DNA from: Flagellimonas pelagia
Lineage (GTDB): Bacteria; Bacteroidota; Bacteroidia; Flavobacteriales; Flavobacteriaceae
Reading direction: 5' to 3'
Assembly (NCBI RefSeq): GCF_003584135.1
Contig: NZ_QXFI01000033.1
Span: 62,001 to 126,000, forward strand
DNA length: 64,000 nt
The notes below the pieces were generated by a model, which did not search any database, was not told the origin of the DNA, and saw only the letters and a program-made list of their open reading frames with translations. Shown here in pieces: positions 8,801-16,820 of this stretch. Both the position numbers and the translations under genes were made by a program. The stretch's first letter is position 1; every line of letters begins with the position of its first letter.

Positions 8801-10900
8801 AAGGAACATTTGGAGGGCAAGCTACAGGCGACCCTTAAAAAATTGGAGGAACGGTCCGATGGGATGGAAACGACCCTGACGGATCTAGGCATCGAAGCTT
8901 TGATGATCGACGAGGCCCATTATTTCAAGAACATCGGTTTCACGACCCGGCATCAGAACGTATCCGGCCTCAACAACCATTCGGACAGTCAAAGGAACCT
9001 GGACCTTGAAATCAGCATAAAATCCATCCACCACAGGATGGGTCCCGACAAAAACATCTTTTTTTATAGCGGCACCCCTCTAAAAAACTCGGTTACCGAA
9101 CTGTATGCCTACCAGCGCTATCTTACCCCTGCGGCACTGAAGCGCAAGAACATCTTCAATTTCGATGCCTGGGCCTCGATTTTCCTGAAGCAGAGCGTAA
9201 GCATCGAACCGAACATTTTCGGGGATCCGAGGATGCATGCGCGATTTCGATACTATACCAATCTGCCCGAATTGAGCAAGATGTACAACTCCTTTACCCA
9301 TATCTGTAGGGACAAACATTTCAAGACCCATGACCTTGAAGTGGACAGGGAATTTATCATTTTGGAGTCGACACCAGCCTATGAAGAACTCAAACAGGCC
9401 TCGCTCAGGTTTACAAAGGATCGCAACCAAAATGCCCTGTTCAAGGTTCCCATTTACAACGCAGACCAAATGAAGTCCGCACACATAACGGCACTCAACA
9501 TCAACCGTTCCCTTTTGATCGACCCTTTGGCAAAGGACAATCTTGCCATCGATTTTTCGGAACTCGACCAATTCAAACTGCAACGTCTGTGCCGGGATGT
9601 TGCCGAGCTTTATAAAAAAACATCGGAACACAAAGGGGTGTGTTTGGTGTTCTCCGACCTGAATGTTTGGAAACCGGGACAGTACAACTCGTACGACACG
9701 GTCCGCGAAATCCTTTGGGAAGACTATGACATTCCAGCCCATGAAATTGCCTTGGCTCAGGAGGAAAAGGCTAAGAACAAAACGGATTTCATGCAGGAAA
9801 AGATACGAAATGGAGAGATTAGGGTGGCACTCGGTAGTACACAGGTATTGGGTACGGGCACGAACATCCAAAAACGGGTCGTAGGCATCTTCCATATGGA
9901 CATTCCCTATTCCCCCGATGCCTTTGACCAAAGGGCCGGACGGGGCCTGCGCAAGGGAAATGAAGTGGCCCAAATCTATGGCAATACGGTGGTGGAGCGA
10001 TTCTACGGCATCAAGGATTCCACGGATATCTTTTCCTATTCGTTGAATACCCATAAGGAAAGGTTCCGGGAACAGATCAGGGAAGCCGACCCGAACAAGC
10101 GTATCTATGACGACCTTGTTCCCGATGACAAGAGCCTGTCCTATGAGCAGATGCAGGCTGCGTTGATTGGGGATATGGACCAATTTCAACTCGTCAAACT
10201 TTCTGATGACCTAAAGTTTTTACAATCGCAAAAGCGGTTGCACGAGCTCAACAAGGCCAATTCCTTCAAGGCCATCGAGCGCATCGAAAAGGAAAACAAA
10301 CATATTGTTTCCCAAGTGGCCGATTTGGAAAGGGCGCAAAATGCGATCAGCGGGATGAACATGCCCATGGATGAAATCGAACCCGAGGACATGGACCAGT
10401 TGCAAAGAGGTTTGCTAGGTCTCGTTTCGGGTTCCGAACTCGAATCGAGTGTCCATAATGTAAAGGAACCCAAAACTTTCCTTAAACAATTGGGCTTGGC
10501 CATGGTCGAACGGTCGAATTTGAACCTGAACATACAAAAGCACAAGCAAGTTGCCCGTTTGCGAACCCTGAATGCCAATTTGGTCTTTCAAGCAGAATAT
10601 GTTCCCTCAAATCACAATTATCTCTATTGCTATCGACTGGAGTTTAGGAATATCCACATCGTTGGCAGAAAACAGCAACGGTTCGACCCGGAAAAAGTGG
10701 CCCTGCAACTGTTCAAACTATGTCAAAAGGTACAACGGGAAATCAGCTCCAAAAAATTCGATCTGGACTATAACCTGCGTTCGATGGAAACCCATAAAAA
10801 GAAAACGGCTATTGGCTTCCCTCCGGAAAAAACGGCCAAGATGCAGGTATTAAGACAGGATATCAAAGAGCTCAAACGAAAAAGGGCAGTCAAAGTCTAA
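5885..10900 (+). CDS. DNA methyltransferase-helicase fusion (DarB/ICE type)
   Basis: A 1,671-aa protein. Residues about 75-270 form an N6-adenine methyltransferase-like domain: SAM motif EPSAGNGAYV (102-111) and catalytic-type motif TNIPFGD (171-177, an NPPF variant). After a long linker comes an SF2/SNF2-like helicase: Walker A-like HQVGKGKTLSM (near 838), DEAH box IDEAHYF (near 1007), YSGTPLKNS (motif III-like) and QRAGRGLRKGN (motif VI, near 1350). Similar fusions occur on phages (DarB of P1) and Bacteroidota conjugative elements, where protection from host restriction or DNA processing has been proposed. The variant NIPF motif leaves methyltransferase activity uncertain. It is the last gene of the 3.1-10.9 kb operon. 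Confidence 0.8.
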   Translation: MKQEHLAQIVALIKASNPKNYYINNSGLAKLGELLFYPASGKEKQGQQLLQTLEQAFPETFRGILASLRRYHLTSYYTPKTLIEYKIGLLKKNGFEPKTILEPSAGNGAYVQELKKAFPEAQITALEPDILSFEILKANNQKDDRVTVLNTTFEDFFLDQGEKTRFDLVMTNIPFGDIPITKAYRHDYLTEGPLKNVGNYFNFYAPKMVRHGGITALVTSSAFAERSAYNDFRESILLDNDLLLANRFNTDLFTNEGTKVVSDLLLYRRTSNKKTLSADEMDFAETEAVELEGQSFLTNRFFKNNPGNVHGTPKLGFFHNRPSIIVEPNEISLSNFLEGQSDGFKFEVGQAPLDIPKKPEPLPKEAIAEEQTAAPPTPPIVDTVLPPIALHDKEAKQYSRLFFGTYNFNKKGEVLFYTDPQRTRKVPHKIRELVADYARMRNELVLLNLNIEKRELPEQEVARRFQDLDYQLDTFHFKWGFLKGHLIFLKDDHYFEQVRQQFEKKEDGKGYGKNPSFTLKRFLKAPRAKTKPDETASAEIGTDTSDSKEPRFENPEQMARYQFDHNGQIDIAAITRAFKTNEKELLLNGLETRSLFLEPDRESETGYAVVPYFLFSSGYIQDKIDYVGNHPPPFEIGTERMEQALTELLPIKLDLDDIEFNFESHFIPISAKESFLEELIGEKVQINMAQFNSTLTLMFPRDFNQEAHERFSVVLHHEVKANYKRILQHFAENRYPVIFTSYKDRSGKTIRKLDKDATLMAQNIYEELQLHFKSFIEGSQELKATIENNYYQAFLADVNITVPKGWLTFPDTLVYPPYQHQIDSTLFGLTKGSALNDHQVGKGKTLSMAMLAHKLKQHGKSKRTLLLTLKSVAPQIEAEIRANFPQLNMLRLSSKNMAKGKRAKTLKTIKNHRAIDLIIAEHGHLKQIPKSRHFVLDILEEKIDMIEQDLQTAREYGNIKESKKLIKGLIKRKEHLEGKLQATLKKLEERSDGMETTLTDLGIEALMIDEAHYFKNIGFTTRHQNVSGLNNHSDSQRNLDLEISIKSIHHRMGPDKNIFFYSGTPLKNSVTELYAYQRYLTPAALKRKNIFNFDAWASIFLKQSVSIEPNIFGDPRMHARFRYYTNLPELSKMYNSFTHICRDKHFKTHDLEVDREFIILESTPAYEELKQASLRFTKDRNQNALFKVPIYNADQMKSAHITALNINRSLLIDPLAKDNLAIDFSELDQFKLQRLCRDVAELYKKTSEHKGVCLVFSDLNVWKPGQYNSYDTVREILWEDYDIPAHEIALAQEEKAKNKTDFMQEKIRNGEIRVALGSTQVLGTGTNIQKRVVGIFHMDIPYSPDAFDQRAGRGLRKGNEVAQIYGNTVVERFYGIKDSTDIFSYSLNTHKERFREQIREADPNKRIYDDLVPDDKSLSYEQMQAALIGDMDQFQLVKLSDDLKFLQSQKRLHELNKANSFKAIERIEKENKHIVSQVADLERAQNAISGMNMPMDEIEPEDMDQLQRGLLGLVSGSELESSVHNVKEPKTFLKQLGLAMVERSNLNLNIQKHKQVARLRTLNANLVFQAEYVPSNHNYLYCYRLEFRNIHIVGRKQQRFDPEKVALQLFKLCQKVQREISSKKFDLDYNLRSMETHKKKTAIGFPPEKTAKMQVLRQDIKELKRKRAVKV

Positions 10901-11267
10901 CCGCGGCAAAGACTATTTTGTATATTCCAATTTAGAATGTAAACACGCCTAAAGTGGAATATAGCCAGAAATACCTTATAAATTAGTAGTTGAATTTTGG
11001 CGGTTAGCCCCTTTATAATGGATATTTTTTAGTCAATAGCTGTGCGGTTGTTTTAAAAGGGACTACTTACGAGGATTCCTGAAATCTTAAAAGTTCAAAT
11101 TGAATTGGAGTTGTTTGCCCAGCATATAATAGGGAGTAGTTTCATCTAACCTTTTTAGACCCTATCATTAGCAGTTTTTTTGAAAACAAATGGCAATAAA
11201 CGCCGAGAGTATTGATTTATTTTTAATATCCTGTTCAAGTACAAAAAAGGAATTATCTTTAGACTGT
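10901..11267. other. 367-bp AT-rich gap at the backbone/cargo boundary
   Basis: No convincing gene. It holds a 9-bp inverted repeat, TATATTCCA (10921-10929) and TGGAATATA (10955-10963), with a 25-nt spacer, directly after the helicase gene. Base composition changes here from the GC-richer backbone to the AT-rich cargo cassette, which fits a cargo insertion junction. No flanking direct repeat was found by eye. Confidence 0.4.
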
Positions 11268-11275
11268 TATCTTTG
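11268..11275 (+). promoter_or_regulatory. -7 promoter box for the nuclease-kinase-TIM-barrel operon
   Basis: TATCTTTG matches the Bacteroidota TAnnTTTG consensus. A transcript starting a few bases downstream would exclude the TTG at 11273 as a start codon and leaves the ATG at 11294. No good -33 element is seen. Confidence 0.5.
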
Positions 11276-11293
11276 TTCAAAACAAAAATTTAT

Positions 11294-11995
11294 ATGCTCG
11301 ACAACCTGCAATTTAACTTTAGGAAAGAAAAAGAAGGCCCTGAAAATGACTTGGTCAATACTTTTCTAAATCAATATACTCAAAACTTTGAGAAGAAAAA
11401 TTACAAGTTTAAAGTACTAAAGGAAGTTTATGCCGAGACAGGAATCCCAGATATTCTGATTGTGGTATGGGAAGATATTGATAAAAGTGGTTGGCCGCCA
11501 AAGAGAAATAAACTCGATAAAACGGACATTAAAATCCTGCACCATATTTCTTCAAATGGTAAAAGGGGTATCCGTTTTAAAAGAATACTTCAACAACTTG
11601 GGTACTCCGAAAAATCCGCTCAGAAATCCCTTAAAAAGCTGGTGCAAGCAGAGCTTATATTCTTTAACGGAATGACTGCCAGAATAAAGGATTTTGAAAA
11701 TTCCTTTTTTGTACGTGAAATCATTTCCATCGAAGCTAAAATGAGTGATTGGAAGAATGCGTTTAAGCAAGCACAGTTAAATGAAAACTTTTCCTCACAT
11801 TCTTATGTGTTGCTTCCTGATAAAACCATAACCGAGAATGTAGTGTCTTCGATCAATGGCAACCTTGGAATTTTATCTCAAAGTGAAGACGGCGCAAAAT
11901 TGAAGGTAAGGGCAAAAAAAGCCAAACTACCTGGGTCTTATTTCTCTTGGATTATCAATGAATATATAGGCCGTCAATTGGCATCAGCTTTGTAA
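11294..11995 (+). CDS. PD-(D/E)XK-type nuclease with internal winged helix
   Basis: A 233-aa soluble protein started at ATG 11294 (see the promoter box just before). The nuclease signature is split: GIPDILIV (P52-D53) after an upstream acidic residue, then ISIEAKMSDW (E147-x-K149) followed by QAQ (159-161), as in PD-(D/E)XK folds of the sce7726 type. Between the halves (about 74-126) is a winged-helix-like segment with helices around DIKILHHIS and AQKSLKKLVQAELI, which could recognise DNA or sense a ligand. It is the first gene of a tight three-gene operon with a kinase and a TIM-barrel-like protein, on a mobile island. A defence role is inferred from this context only. Confidence 0.65.
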   Translation: MLDNLQFNFRKEKEGPENDLVNTFLNQYTQNFEKKNYKFKVLKEVYAETGIPDILIVVWEDIDKSGWPPKRNKLDKTDIKILHHISSNGKRGIRFKRILQQLGYSEKSAQKSLKKLVQAELIFFNGMTARIKDFENSFFVREIISIEAKMSDWKNAFKQAQLNENFSSHSYVLLPDKTITENVVSSINGNLGILSQSEDGAKLKVRAKKAKLPGSYFSWIINEYIGRQLASAL

Positions 11996-12000
11996 GTTTT

Positions 12001-12831
12001 ATGATAGAAGAATTAAAGGATTTAAACCTAATCAAAAAAGGGGGGCAAAAGGAAGTTTTCCAAGGTACACATGATGAACATGGTCAAATCGTATTCAAGA
12101 AAGTTTTTCCAAATTCTGACAGTTTAGAGCGAACAAAAAGGGAAATAAGAGCGGTATCCGTACTAGACGAATCTCCGAATATACCTAGAATCATCGCTCA
12201 TAATTGCGAAGAAGCTGACCCAGAATTTATTTGGATTGTCGAAGAGTACATTTCAGGGCAAAATCTAAGGGACGCCATAAATGACGGCAGAAAGTTCCTA
12301 ATAAATGATATTGTTCGGTTTTTGGACACTATGCTCGAAATAGCTGTTCATTCCGAAAACAAACAACTGGTGCATAGGGATATTAAACCAGAGAATATTA
12401 TCCTCGACGATGATGACAACTTTTGGCTTCTTGATTTTGGAATAGCAAGACACCTTGATCTAGAATCCATAACCAAGTCTGATGACCCCTTTGGCCTATT
12501 TACAGTGGGTTACGCATCCTCAGAACAATTTAGAAACTATAAAAAAGATATTGATATACGCGCAGACCTTTTTTCAATAGGGGTGGTTTGTTATGAATTG
12601 TTAAGGGGGCAAAATTTTTATATGGTCGATGTCGATAATGATATTTTTAAGGTTCTTAGAAAACTGGAGAATATATCTTTACCGCCTCTGAGAATAGAAG
12701 GCGATGGACAATTCCAACTCTCTACCTTTATTAGTCTTTTAGGAGACCATCGAAGAAATAGAAGGCCGAATACGGCTAATGAGGCAAAAATTATTTTTGA
12801 CACTTTAAAGGAAACACTTACTTTAAATTAA
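12001..12831 (+). CDS. Hanks-type Ser/Thr protein kinase
   Basis: A 276-aa cytoplasmic kinase consisting of little more than the catalytic domain. All key parts are present: a glycine loop variant (KKGGQKEVFQG, 12-22), ATP-binding Lys (FKKVF, 33-34), helix-C Glu (E48), catalytic loop HRDIKPEN (125-132), DFG (145-147), an activation segment ending GYASSEQF in place of APE, and D189 in RADLFSIG. It should therefore be catalytically active. There is no sensor domain or membrane segment, so substrate or signal probably comes from the partner proteins. It begins 5 bp after the nuclease stop, and its own stop directly abuts the next start codon, so the three are translated together. Confidence 0.85.
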   Translation: MIEELKDLNLIKKGGQKEVFQGTHDEHGQIVFKKVFPNSDSLERTKREIRAVSVLDESPNIPRIIAHNCEEADPEFIWIVEEYISGQNLRDAINDGRKFLINDIVRFLDTMLEIAVHSENKQLVHRDIKPENIILDDDDNFWLLDFGIARHLDLESITKSDDPFGLFTVGYASSEQFRNYKKDIDIRADLFSIGVVCYELLRGQNFYMVDVDNDIFKVLRKLENISLPPLRIEGDGQFQLSTFISLLGDHRRNRRPNTANEAKIIFDTLKETLTLN

Positions 12832-14031
12832 ATGGAACTATACCTTCAATTTGGATATGGAATGATGGCGCATTGCAAGCACCTTATTAAGAACTGGCAA
12901 TCAGGCACTGTAATTTTGAGTCCAAGAGATCAAGACATAGATCAAATGAACGGTTTTGTTCCGGACATACATAAAGTAGGTGGTCAAGTTGTCTTTGATC
13001 CTCAATTTTATGTGCCGCACGCTGACCATGGAAGATTGACATCCCATTCGTTTTGGCCATCGGATTATTCAACAGCTCTTTTTAATTCGGTCGACGTCAG
13101 AAGAATGCTCGCAGTATTAAGGGACGAGTATAATAGCCCTTATGAAACGCCATTTTTCATCCTACCGGGAAGCAGAAGCTCTGAAATCAATGATAATTGG
13201 TATAACTACCATACTTTAATTATCAATGAAGCACAGAATTTAAATGTTCATGAAAACATTTATTTCACTTTGTGTTTATCTCAAGAAGCTATGAATTCTG
13301 AGGAGGCAATTCACGATGTTTTAGAATATATGGATACTTGGAATGTGCAAGGCTGCTATGTGGTACCAGAACCATCTAACAATCGCTATTTGGTTGACAA
13401 CCCAAATTGGCTTGTCAATCTAATGGATTTAACCGCAGGTTTAAAACTTCAAGGTAAACAGGTTGTTGTTGGCTACGCCAATCATCAAATGCTCAATTTG
13501 GCACTTACGAAAACCGATGCAATAGCATCCGGAAATTGGCTCAATGTTAGGAGCTTTAATGCCAATAAGTTCAACAATCCGGAGGATTCTGTTAGTAGGA
13601 GGTCAACATGGTACTATTGTCCTCAGAGCCTATCGGAATATCAGATACCGTTCTTAGATATTGCGAGACGTTTGGGTATTTTGAGTGATTTAAGAACGGA
13701 TACAGAAAACCTTTCTGGTTATGCCGATATTCTCTTTTCTGGTGCGCAACCAACAACTGTCAAATATGGCGACCGAGAGTCTTTCCGGCACTATCTACAA
13801 TGTTTACGCATGCAAGCCCAAAATACCGTGAAAGAATCTTATATTGAGACTAAGGAATCCATTAAATTAAGACTGGAAGGAGCCGATAGACTTACCAAAT
13901 ATTTTAATGACAATGGAATACGAGGAAAGGACAGGGATTTTTCGGATGTTGTAGACTCCAACCTTTCTGCTTTAAATGTTTTTCACAGATTAAGAGGAAT
14001 GGTCTTAAGTCACAAATGGGATTCTATTTAA
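12832..14031 (+). CDS. TIM-barrel-like protein of unknown function, 399 aa
   Basis: The start codon follows the kinase stop with no gap. The first 260 residues show a regular series of hydrophobic strands with conserved-looking ends: LYLQFGYGM, GTVILSPRD, QVVFDPQFY, PFFILPGS, IYFTLCLS, QGCYVVPEP, KQVVVGYAN and DAIASGNWLNVR. This is the pattern of an eight-stranded beta/alpha barrel. The polar strand ends (SPRD, DPQFYVPHADH, PEP, GNW) would form an active site. The overall look recalls tRNA-guanine-transglycosylase-like barrels, but no diagnostic residue was confirmed. The C-terminal 130 residues are helical. It is probably the enzyme core of the cassette. Confidence 0.55.
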   Translation: MELYLQFGYGMMAHCKHLIKNWQSGTVILSPRDQDIDQMNGFVPDIHKVGGQVVFDPQFYVPHADHGRLTSHSFWPSDYSTALFNSVDVRRMLAVLRDEYNSPYETPFFILPGSRSSEINDNWYNYHTLIINEAQNLNVHENIYFTLCLSQEAMNSEEAIHDVLEYMDTWNVQGCYVVPEPSNNRYLVDNPNWLVNLMDLTAGLKLQGKQVVVGYANHQMLNLALTKTDAIASGNWLNVRSFNANKFNNPEDSVSRRSTWYYCPQSLSEYQIPFLDIARRLGILSDLRTDTENLSGYADILFSGAQPTTVKYGDRESFRHYLQCLRMQAQNTVKESYIETKESIKLRLEGADRLTKYFNDNGIRGKDRDFSDVVDSNLSALNVFHRLRGMVLSHKWDSI

Positions 14032-14126
14032 ATTTCCTATGGATTTATACATCTCAGTTATCAACTACGAAAAGCGCATGAATTAACGAAAGCCCTACTT
14101 CGTATGCAACACAGCCTGCCATAGAT

Positions 14127-14159
14127 ACCGTAAACTACTTCCGCAAAAATTTTTACGGT
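14127..14159. repeat. inverted repeat behind the cargo cassette
   Basis: ACCGTAAA (14127-14134) and TTTACGGT (14152-14159) form 8-bp arms with a 17-nt spacer in the 319-bp gap between cargo and the PRTRC operon. It could be a weak terminator, operator or recombination scar. No other gene was found in this gap. Confidence 0.35.
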
Positions 14160-14226
14160 TACCTAAAGTCCATCCAAAAATTTGCAATGATTCCCGCCCG
14201 CCTCCAATAAGCGGACACCGGTTCCA

Positions 14227-14243
14227 ACGCCCCTTCGGGGCGT
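14227..14243 (+). terminator. intrinsic terminator-like hairpin
   Basis: ACGCCCC and GGGGCGT form a perfect 7-bp stem with a TTC loop, followed by ATTTTG. It lies 195 bp after the TIM-barrel gene and 107 bp before the PRTRC operon, so it insulates the two. Confidence 0.6.
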
Positions 14244-14350
14244 ATTTTGTGGTGAGGGGAAGAAGAAGTCGATTGTGGTTTAAATCCTTAATTTTCAATG
14301 ATTTAAAGATTCTTGAGGGTATCTTGTAACAACAATTAAAAGCAGTACCT

Positions 14351-14836
14351 ATGGAAACATTCTTTAAATCTTTGGGCAAGACGGGCATTGGACAATTCTC
14401 CATATCGGTCTCCTTTCACGGTACGGACTGTGCGGTCTCGCTACTCCCAAAGGCATCGGAGGGCGACAACGCCCTAAAAGCGATACGGCCCTTTACGCTC
14501 AAGGGCAGCATCGAGGAAATCGATACCGTCTTTTTGGAACGGTTGGGGAAACCCATGCAGGAAACAAAAGTACTGTTCGACAATGCCAACGGCTATCTCA
14601 GCAACCTGAAAAAGGCCGAGGAAAAGACCAAAATGGCGAACGACCGTAAGGAGAAAAAGAAGAAGGCCCTGTCCGACCTAAAGGAACTGGTCAAGGACAA
14701 GAAGTTCAACCCAATGGCCGAACACGAGAAGGCCGTGGATCTGGCCAACAAGGTATTGGAACTCGATGAAAACGACGCTTTGGCGAAAAAGACCATCGAG
14801 GATATGAAAGCCTATCAGCAACCCACCTTTTTTTAA
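14351..14836 (+). CDS. PRTRC system protein E
   Basis: A 161-aa protein. The N-terminal half is beta-rich (FSISVSFHGTDCAVSLLP...). The second half is a highly charged helical region (residues about 85-150, dominated by Lys/Glu), likely a coiled coil. Size, composition and position directly before the protein C gene match PRTRC (ParB-related, ThiF-related cassette) protein E found on plasmids and ICEs. It is the first gene of the PRTRC operon, 12 bp before the ubiquitin-like gene. The molecular role of protein E is not known. Confidence 0.8.
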   Translation: METFFKSLGKTGIGQFSISVSFHGTDCAVSLLPKASEGDNALKAIRPFTLKGSIEEIDTVFLERLGKPMQETKVLFDNANGYLSNLKKAEEKTKMANDRKEKKKKALSDLKELVKDKKFNPMAEHEKAVDLANKVLELDENDALAKKTIEDMKAYQQPTFF

Positions 14837-14848
14837 ACCACAAGCACT

Positions 14849-15064
14849 ATGGAAGTATTAGGATTGGAAAGAAAATTTATGCTAAAGAACGTCTCGGGCG
14901 AATCCGTCTTGGACGACATCGACCCAAATTGGGCACCGGATCAAATCAAAGACCACTATGCCTCGGTGTATCCCGAACTGACCAATGCCAAAATCGTGGA
15001 CAACGGCATTGTCGACGGCCGTCATGAAATTATGTTCAAGACCATAGCGGGAACCAAAGGATAG
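14849..15064 (+). CDS. PRTRC system protein C, ubiquitin-like
   Basis: A 71-aa protein matching PRTRC protein C, a family placed in the prokaryotic ubiquitin-like group: one small beta-grasp-sized domain. It ends FKTIAGTKG with the stop codon directly after the glycine, so the mature C-terminus is already an exposed Gly, as E1-type adenylation needs. An E2-like and an E1-like gene follow in the same operon (16110-17610). This supports a role as conjugated modifier, which is inference; no target is known. It ends 2 bp before the protein F start codon. Confidence 0.8.
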   Translation: MEVLGLERKFMLKNVSGESVLDDIDPNWAPDQIKDHYASVYPELTNAKIVDNGIVDGRHEIMFKTIAGTKG

Positions 15065-15066
15065 CG

Positions 15067-16110
15067 ATGAATGAAAAAGAGGCACATACCATCAAAAAGG
15101 GACCTGTCCCGTTTCCACAAATCCTTGTTCGGCATTCTGGATTCGCGGGCGAGGCCGTCATCGGGAACCCGAAGACCCAAGCACGTCCAACAAGGGGGTC
15201 GTTTTTTTCTGACCTGACCATCCCGATCTTGCCTCGATTCGAGGTATTCGAAGATGGGGACGGAAATCGATGGGACACTCTAGGTACTCTCACAAAGAAT
15301 GCTTTGGATACCCTTACAGGCAAGGCATCCGCCTTAACGGAAGATAGCCCAGAAATGCAGTTCTTCGGACAGTTGCAACGATTGCACAGGGAAATACCCG
15401 ATGCACTGGTAAAGGAGGTATGCACCCAAGAGGGAAATGATGGCATCCTTGTCATGAAGCCTGTTTTTGAGGCGCACCATATTTGGGCGATCCCAATGGC
15501 TCCCATATTTTCTTTGCGTACCCGAAATGCTAAACTGTTCGCTAGCCTGCTGTCCTTTGTGCATTCATTGCCCTTTGACAATGTATTCAAACGGATGGGC
15601 TACCTCTTGGAATGTTTGCTCGAATGGTCGTTCGAGGTCTCGGAATCCGAATCCGACCCCGAGACCGACTGTTGCGCCGAGGGGCCATGTGTCCTATGCT
15701 TTATAGAGGCCCATGCTTCCGATTATGCCAAATACGAGGATTTCGATTGGTTGGCCTGTATGAGAAGCTACCGACCAAAAAATACCTTGTTCAAAATGAT
15801 GCGGGATTTGCTGTTGGAAGCACCTACCATTGATTTCAATGCCTTTGCCAACCTATGTTTTTTGGAAGACGATATGGATATGGAAGTGGACGACCTGATC
15901 GTCTTTTTAGATAGGGAGGATTCCCAACTGGAAAACGGCTATATCAACTTTGTAAACGAGATCGCACAGTACGGCTACTCCCATACCATCTACGACACAT
16001 CACTCACAGTTGGGAACAAGACCAAAGCCTTTGTTATGCGGGAGGAAGGGCAGGTAAATGCCATTTTCAATTTTATGGATTGTTTGAACGAACTCTTAAA
16101 AAAACTCTGA
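15067..16110 (+). CDS. PRTRC system protein F
   Basis: A 347-aa soluble acidic protein in the position of PRTRC protein F, between the ubiquitin-like and E2-like genes. There is a Cys-rich patch in mid-protein (DCCAEGPCVLCF, near residue 200) whose pattern could bind metal, and a distinctly acidic stretch (LEDDMDMEVDDL, near 265). The stop codon TGA shares one base with the ATG of the next gene, showing translational coupling. The molecular function of the family is unknown. Confidence 0.7.
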   Translation: MNEKEAHTIKKGPVPFPQILVRHSGFAGEAVIGNPKTQARPTRGSFFSDLTIPILPRFEVFEDGDGNRWDTLGTLTKNALDTLTGKASALTEDSPEMQFFGQLQRLHREIPDALVKEVCTQEGNDGILVMKPVFEAHHIWAIPMAPIFSLRTRNAKLFASLLSFVHSLPFDNVFKRMGYLLECLLEWSFEVSESESDPETDCCAEGPCVLCFIEAHASDYAKYEDFDWLACMRSYRPKNTLFKMMRDLLLEAPTIDFNAFANLCFLEDDMDMEVDDLIVFLDREDSQLENGYINFVNEIAQYGYSHTIYDTSLTVGNKTKAFVMREEGQVNAIFNFMDCLNELLKKL

Positions 16111-16820
16111 TGGAAGAAAACACCCGACACGACCCGAAATTTCATTTTGAACCCAAAATAGCCATCATAGGCTATGAGGCCATAAACGGGTATTACGGAC
16201 GGGACGAATGTTACTTTTCAAGGCACACCGTTCGAAACGGGAAATTGGGGGCAGGATCCCCGCTTACCATGGATATGGTAAGGGACATGCTCAAATTGGT
16301 CGATGTGGACAGATGCGAGTTTTCCTTTAAGGGTCGGTTGCCCAAACAGTTGCTCTATTTCAGGGACAAGGGTACGTTACAATTGGTCTGGTCTTGTGAC
16401 CGACCCGTGGAAAGGCTACTTTTTAAAGAGCAATTGGACATACCTACGGGAACATATCCCATACCCAAATTGGTATTTTCCCTTTCGGGGGAATCGCTTT
16501 CCGTTTTTGCCATAACTCGAAAAAAGCCGATCCATGACGGCACGGAACTCTACCATGCCCCTTTTATGAACGTCTATGCCTCTGGAAAGGTGTGCATGGG
16601 CGATGCAACATTGTGTTATCGCCATTTGGACTTTTATGAGGACATGATGGCCTTTGCGGAAAAGCAATTTTTCCTGTCGGTTTTTACCCATACGAACCAC
16701 GACCATCTGCTCAACGGAAATTACACGGAGTTGATGCTCCAAATGCATGGGACGCAGCATTTCGAGGAAGCCCTTTTATTCCCTAACCACCAACTTTTAC
16801 AGCATGTCTATGAAAACTGA
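16110..16820 (+). CDS. PRTRC system protein B, E2-like
   Basis: A 236-aa protein, started at the ATG that overlaps the protein F stop (TGATG). Family: PRTRC protein B, classed with prokaryotic E2-like (ubiquitin-conjugating) proteins. The sequence APFMNVYASGKVCMGDATL has the same order as the active-site region of E2 enzymes (HPN.Y..G.ICL), placing Cys162 as candidate thioester cysteine. An alternative in-frame ATG 10 codons upstream would overlap protein F. With the neighbouring ubiquitin-like and ThiF/E1-like proteins this gives a complete Ub-E1-E2 set; no JAB isopeptidase gene is seen. Confidence 0.75.
   Translation: MEENTRHDPKFHFEPKIAIIGYEAINGYYGRDECYFSRHTVRNGKLGAGSPLTMDMVRDMLKLVDVDRCEFSFKGRLPKQLLYFRDKGTLQLVWSCDRPVERLLFKEQLDIPTGTYPIPKLVFSLSGESLSVFAITRKKPIHDGTELYHAPFMNVYASGKVCMGDATLCYRHLDFYEDMMAFAEKQFFLSVFTHTNHDHLLNGNYTELMLQMHGTQHFEEALLFPNHQLLQHVYEN

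Noticed and set aside
9080..10189. 369-codon open frame antisense to the helicase
   Set aside because: Lies opposite conserved helicase motifs, has no start context and no recognisable domain; long antisense frames are expected opposite GC-rich coding sequence.
14095..14403. 102-codon minus-strand frame over the gap before the PRTRC operon
   Set aside because: Runs through a terminator hairpin and into the PRTRC protein E gene; no coding character.
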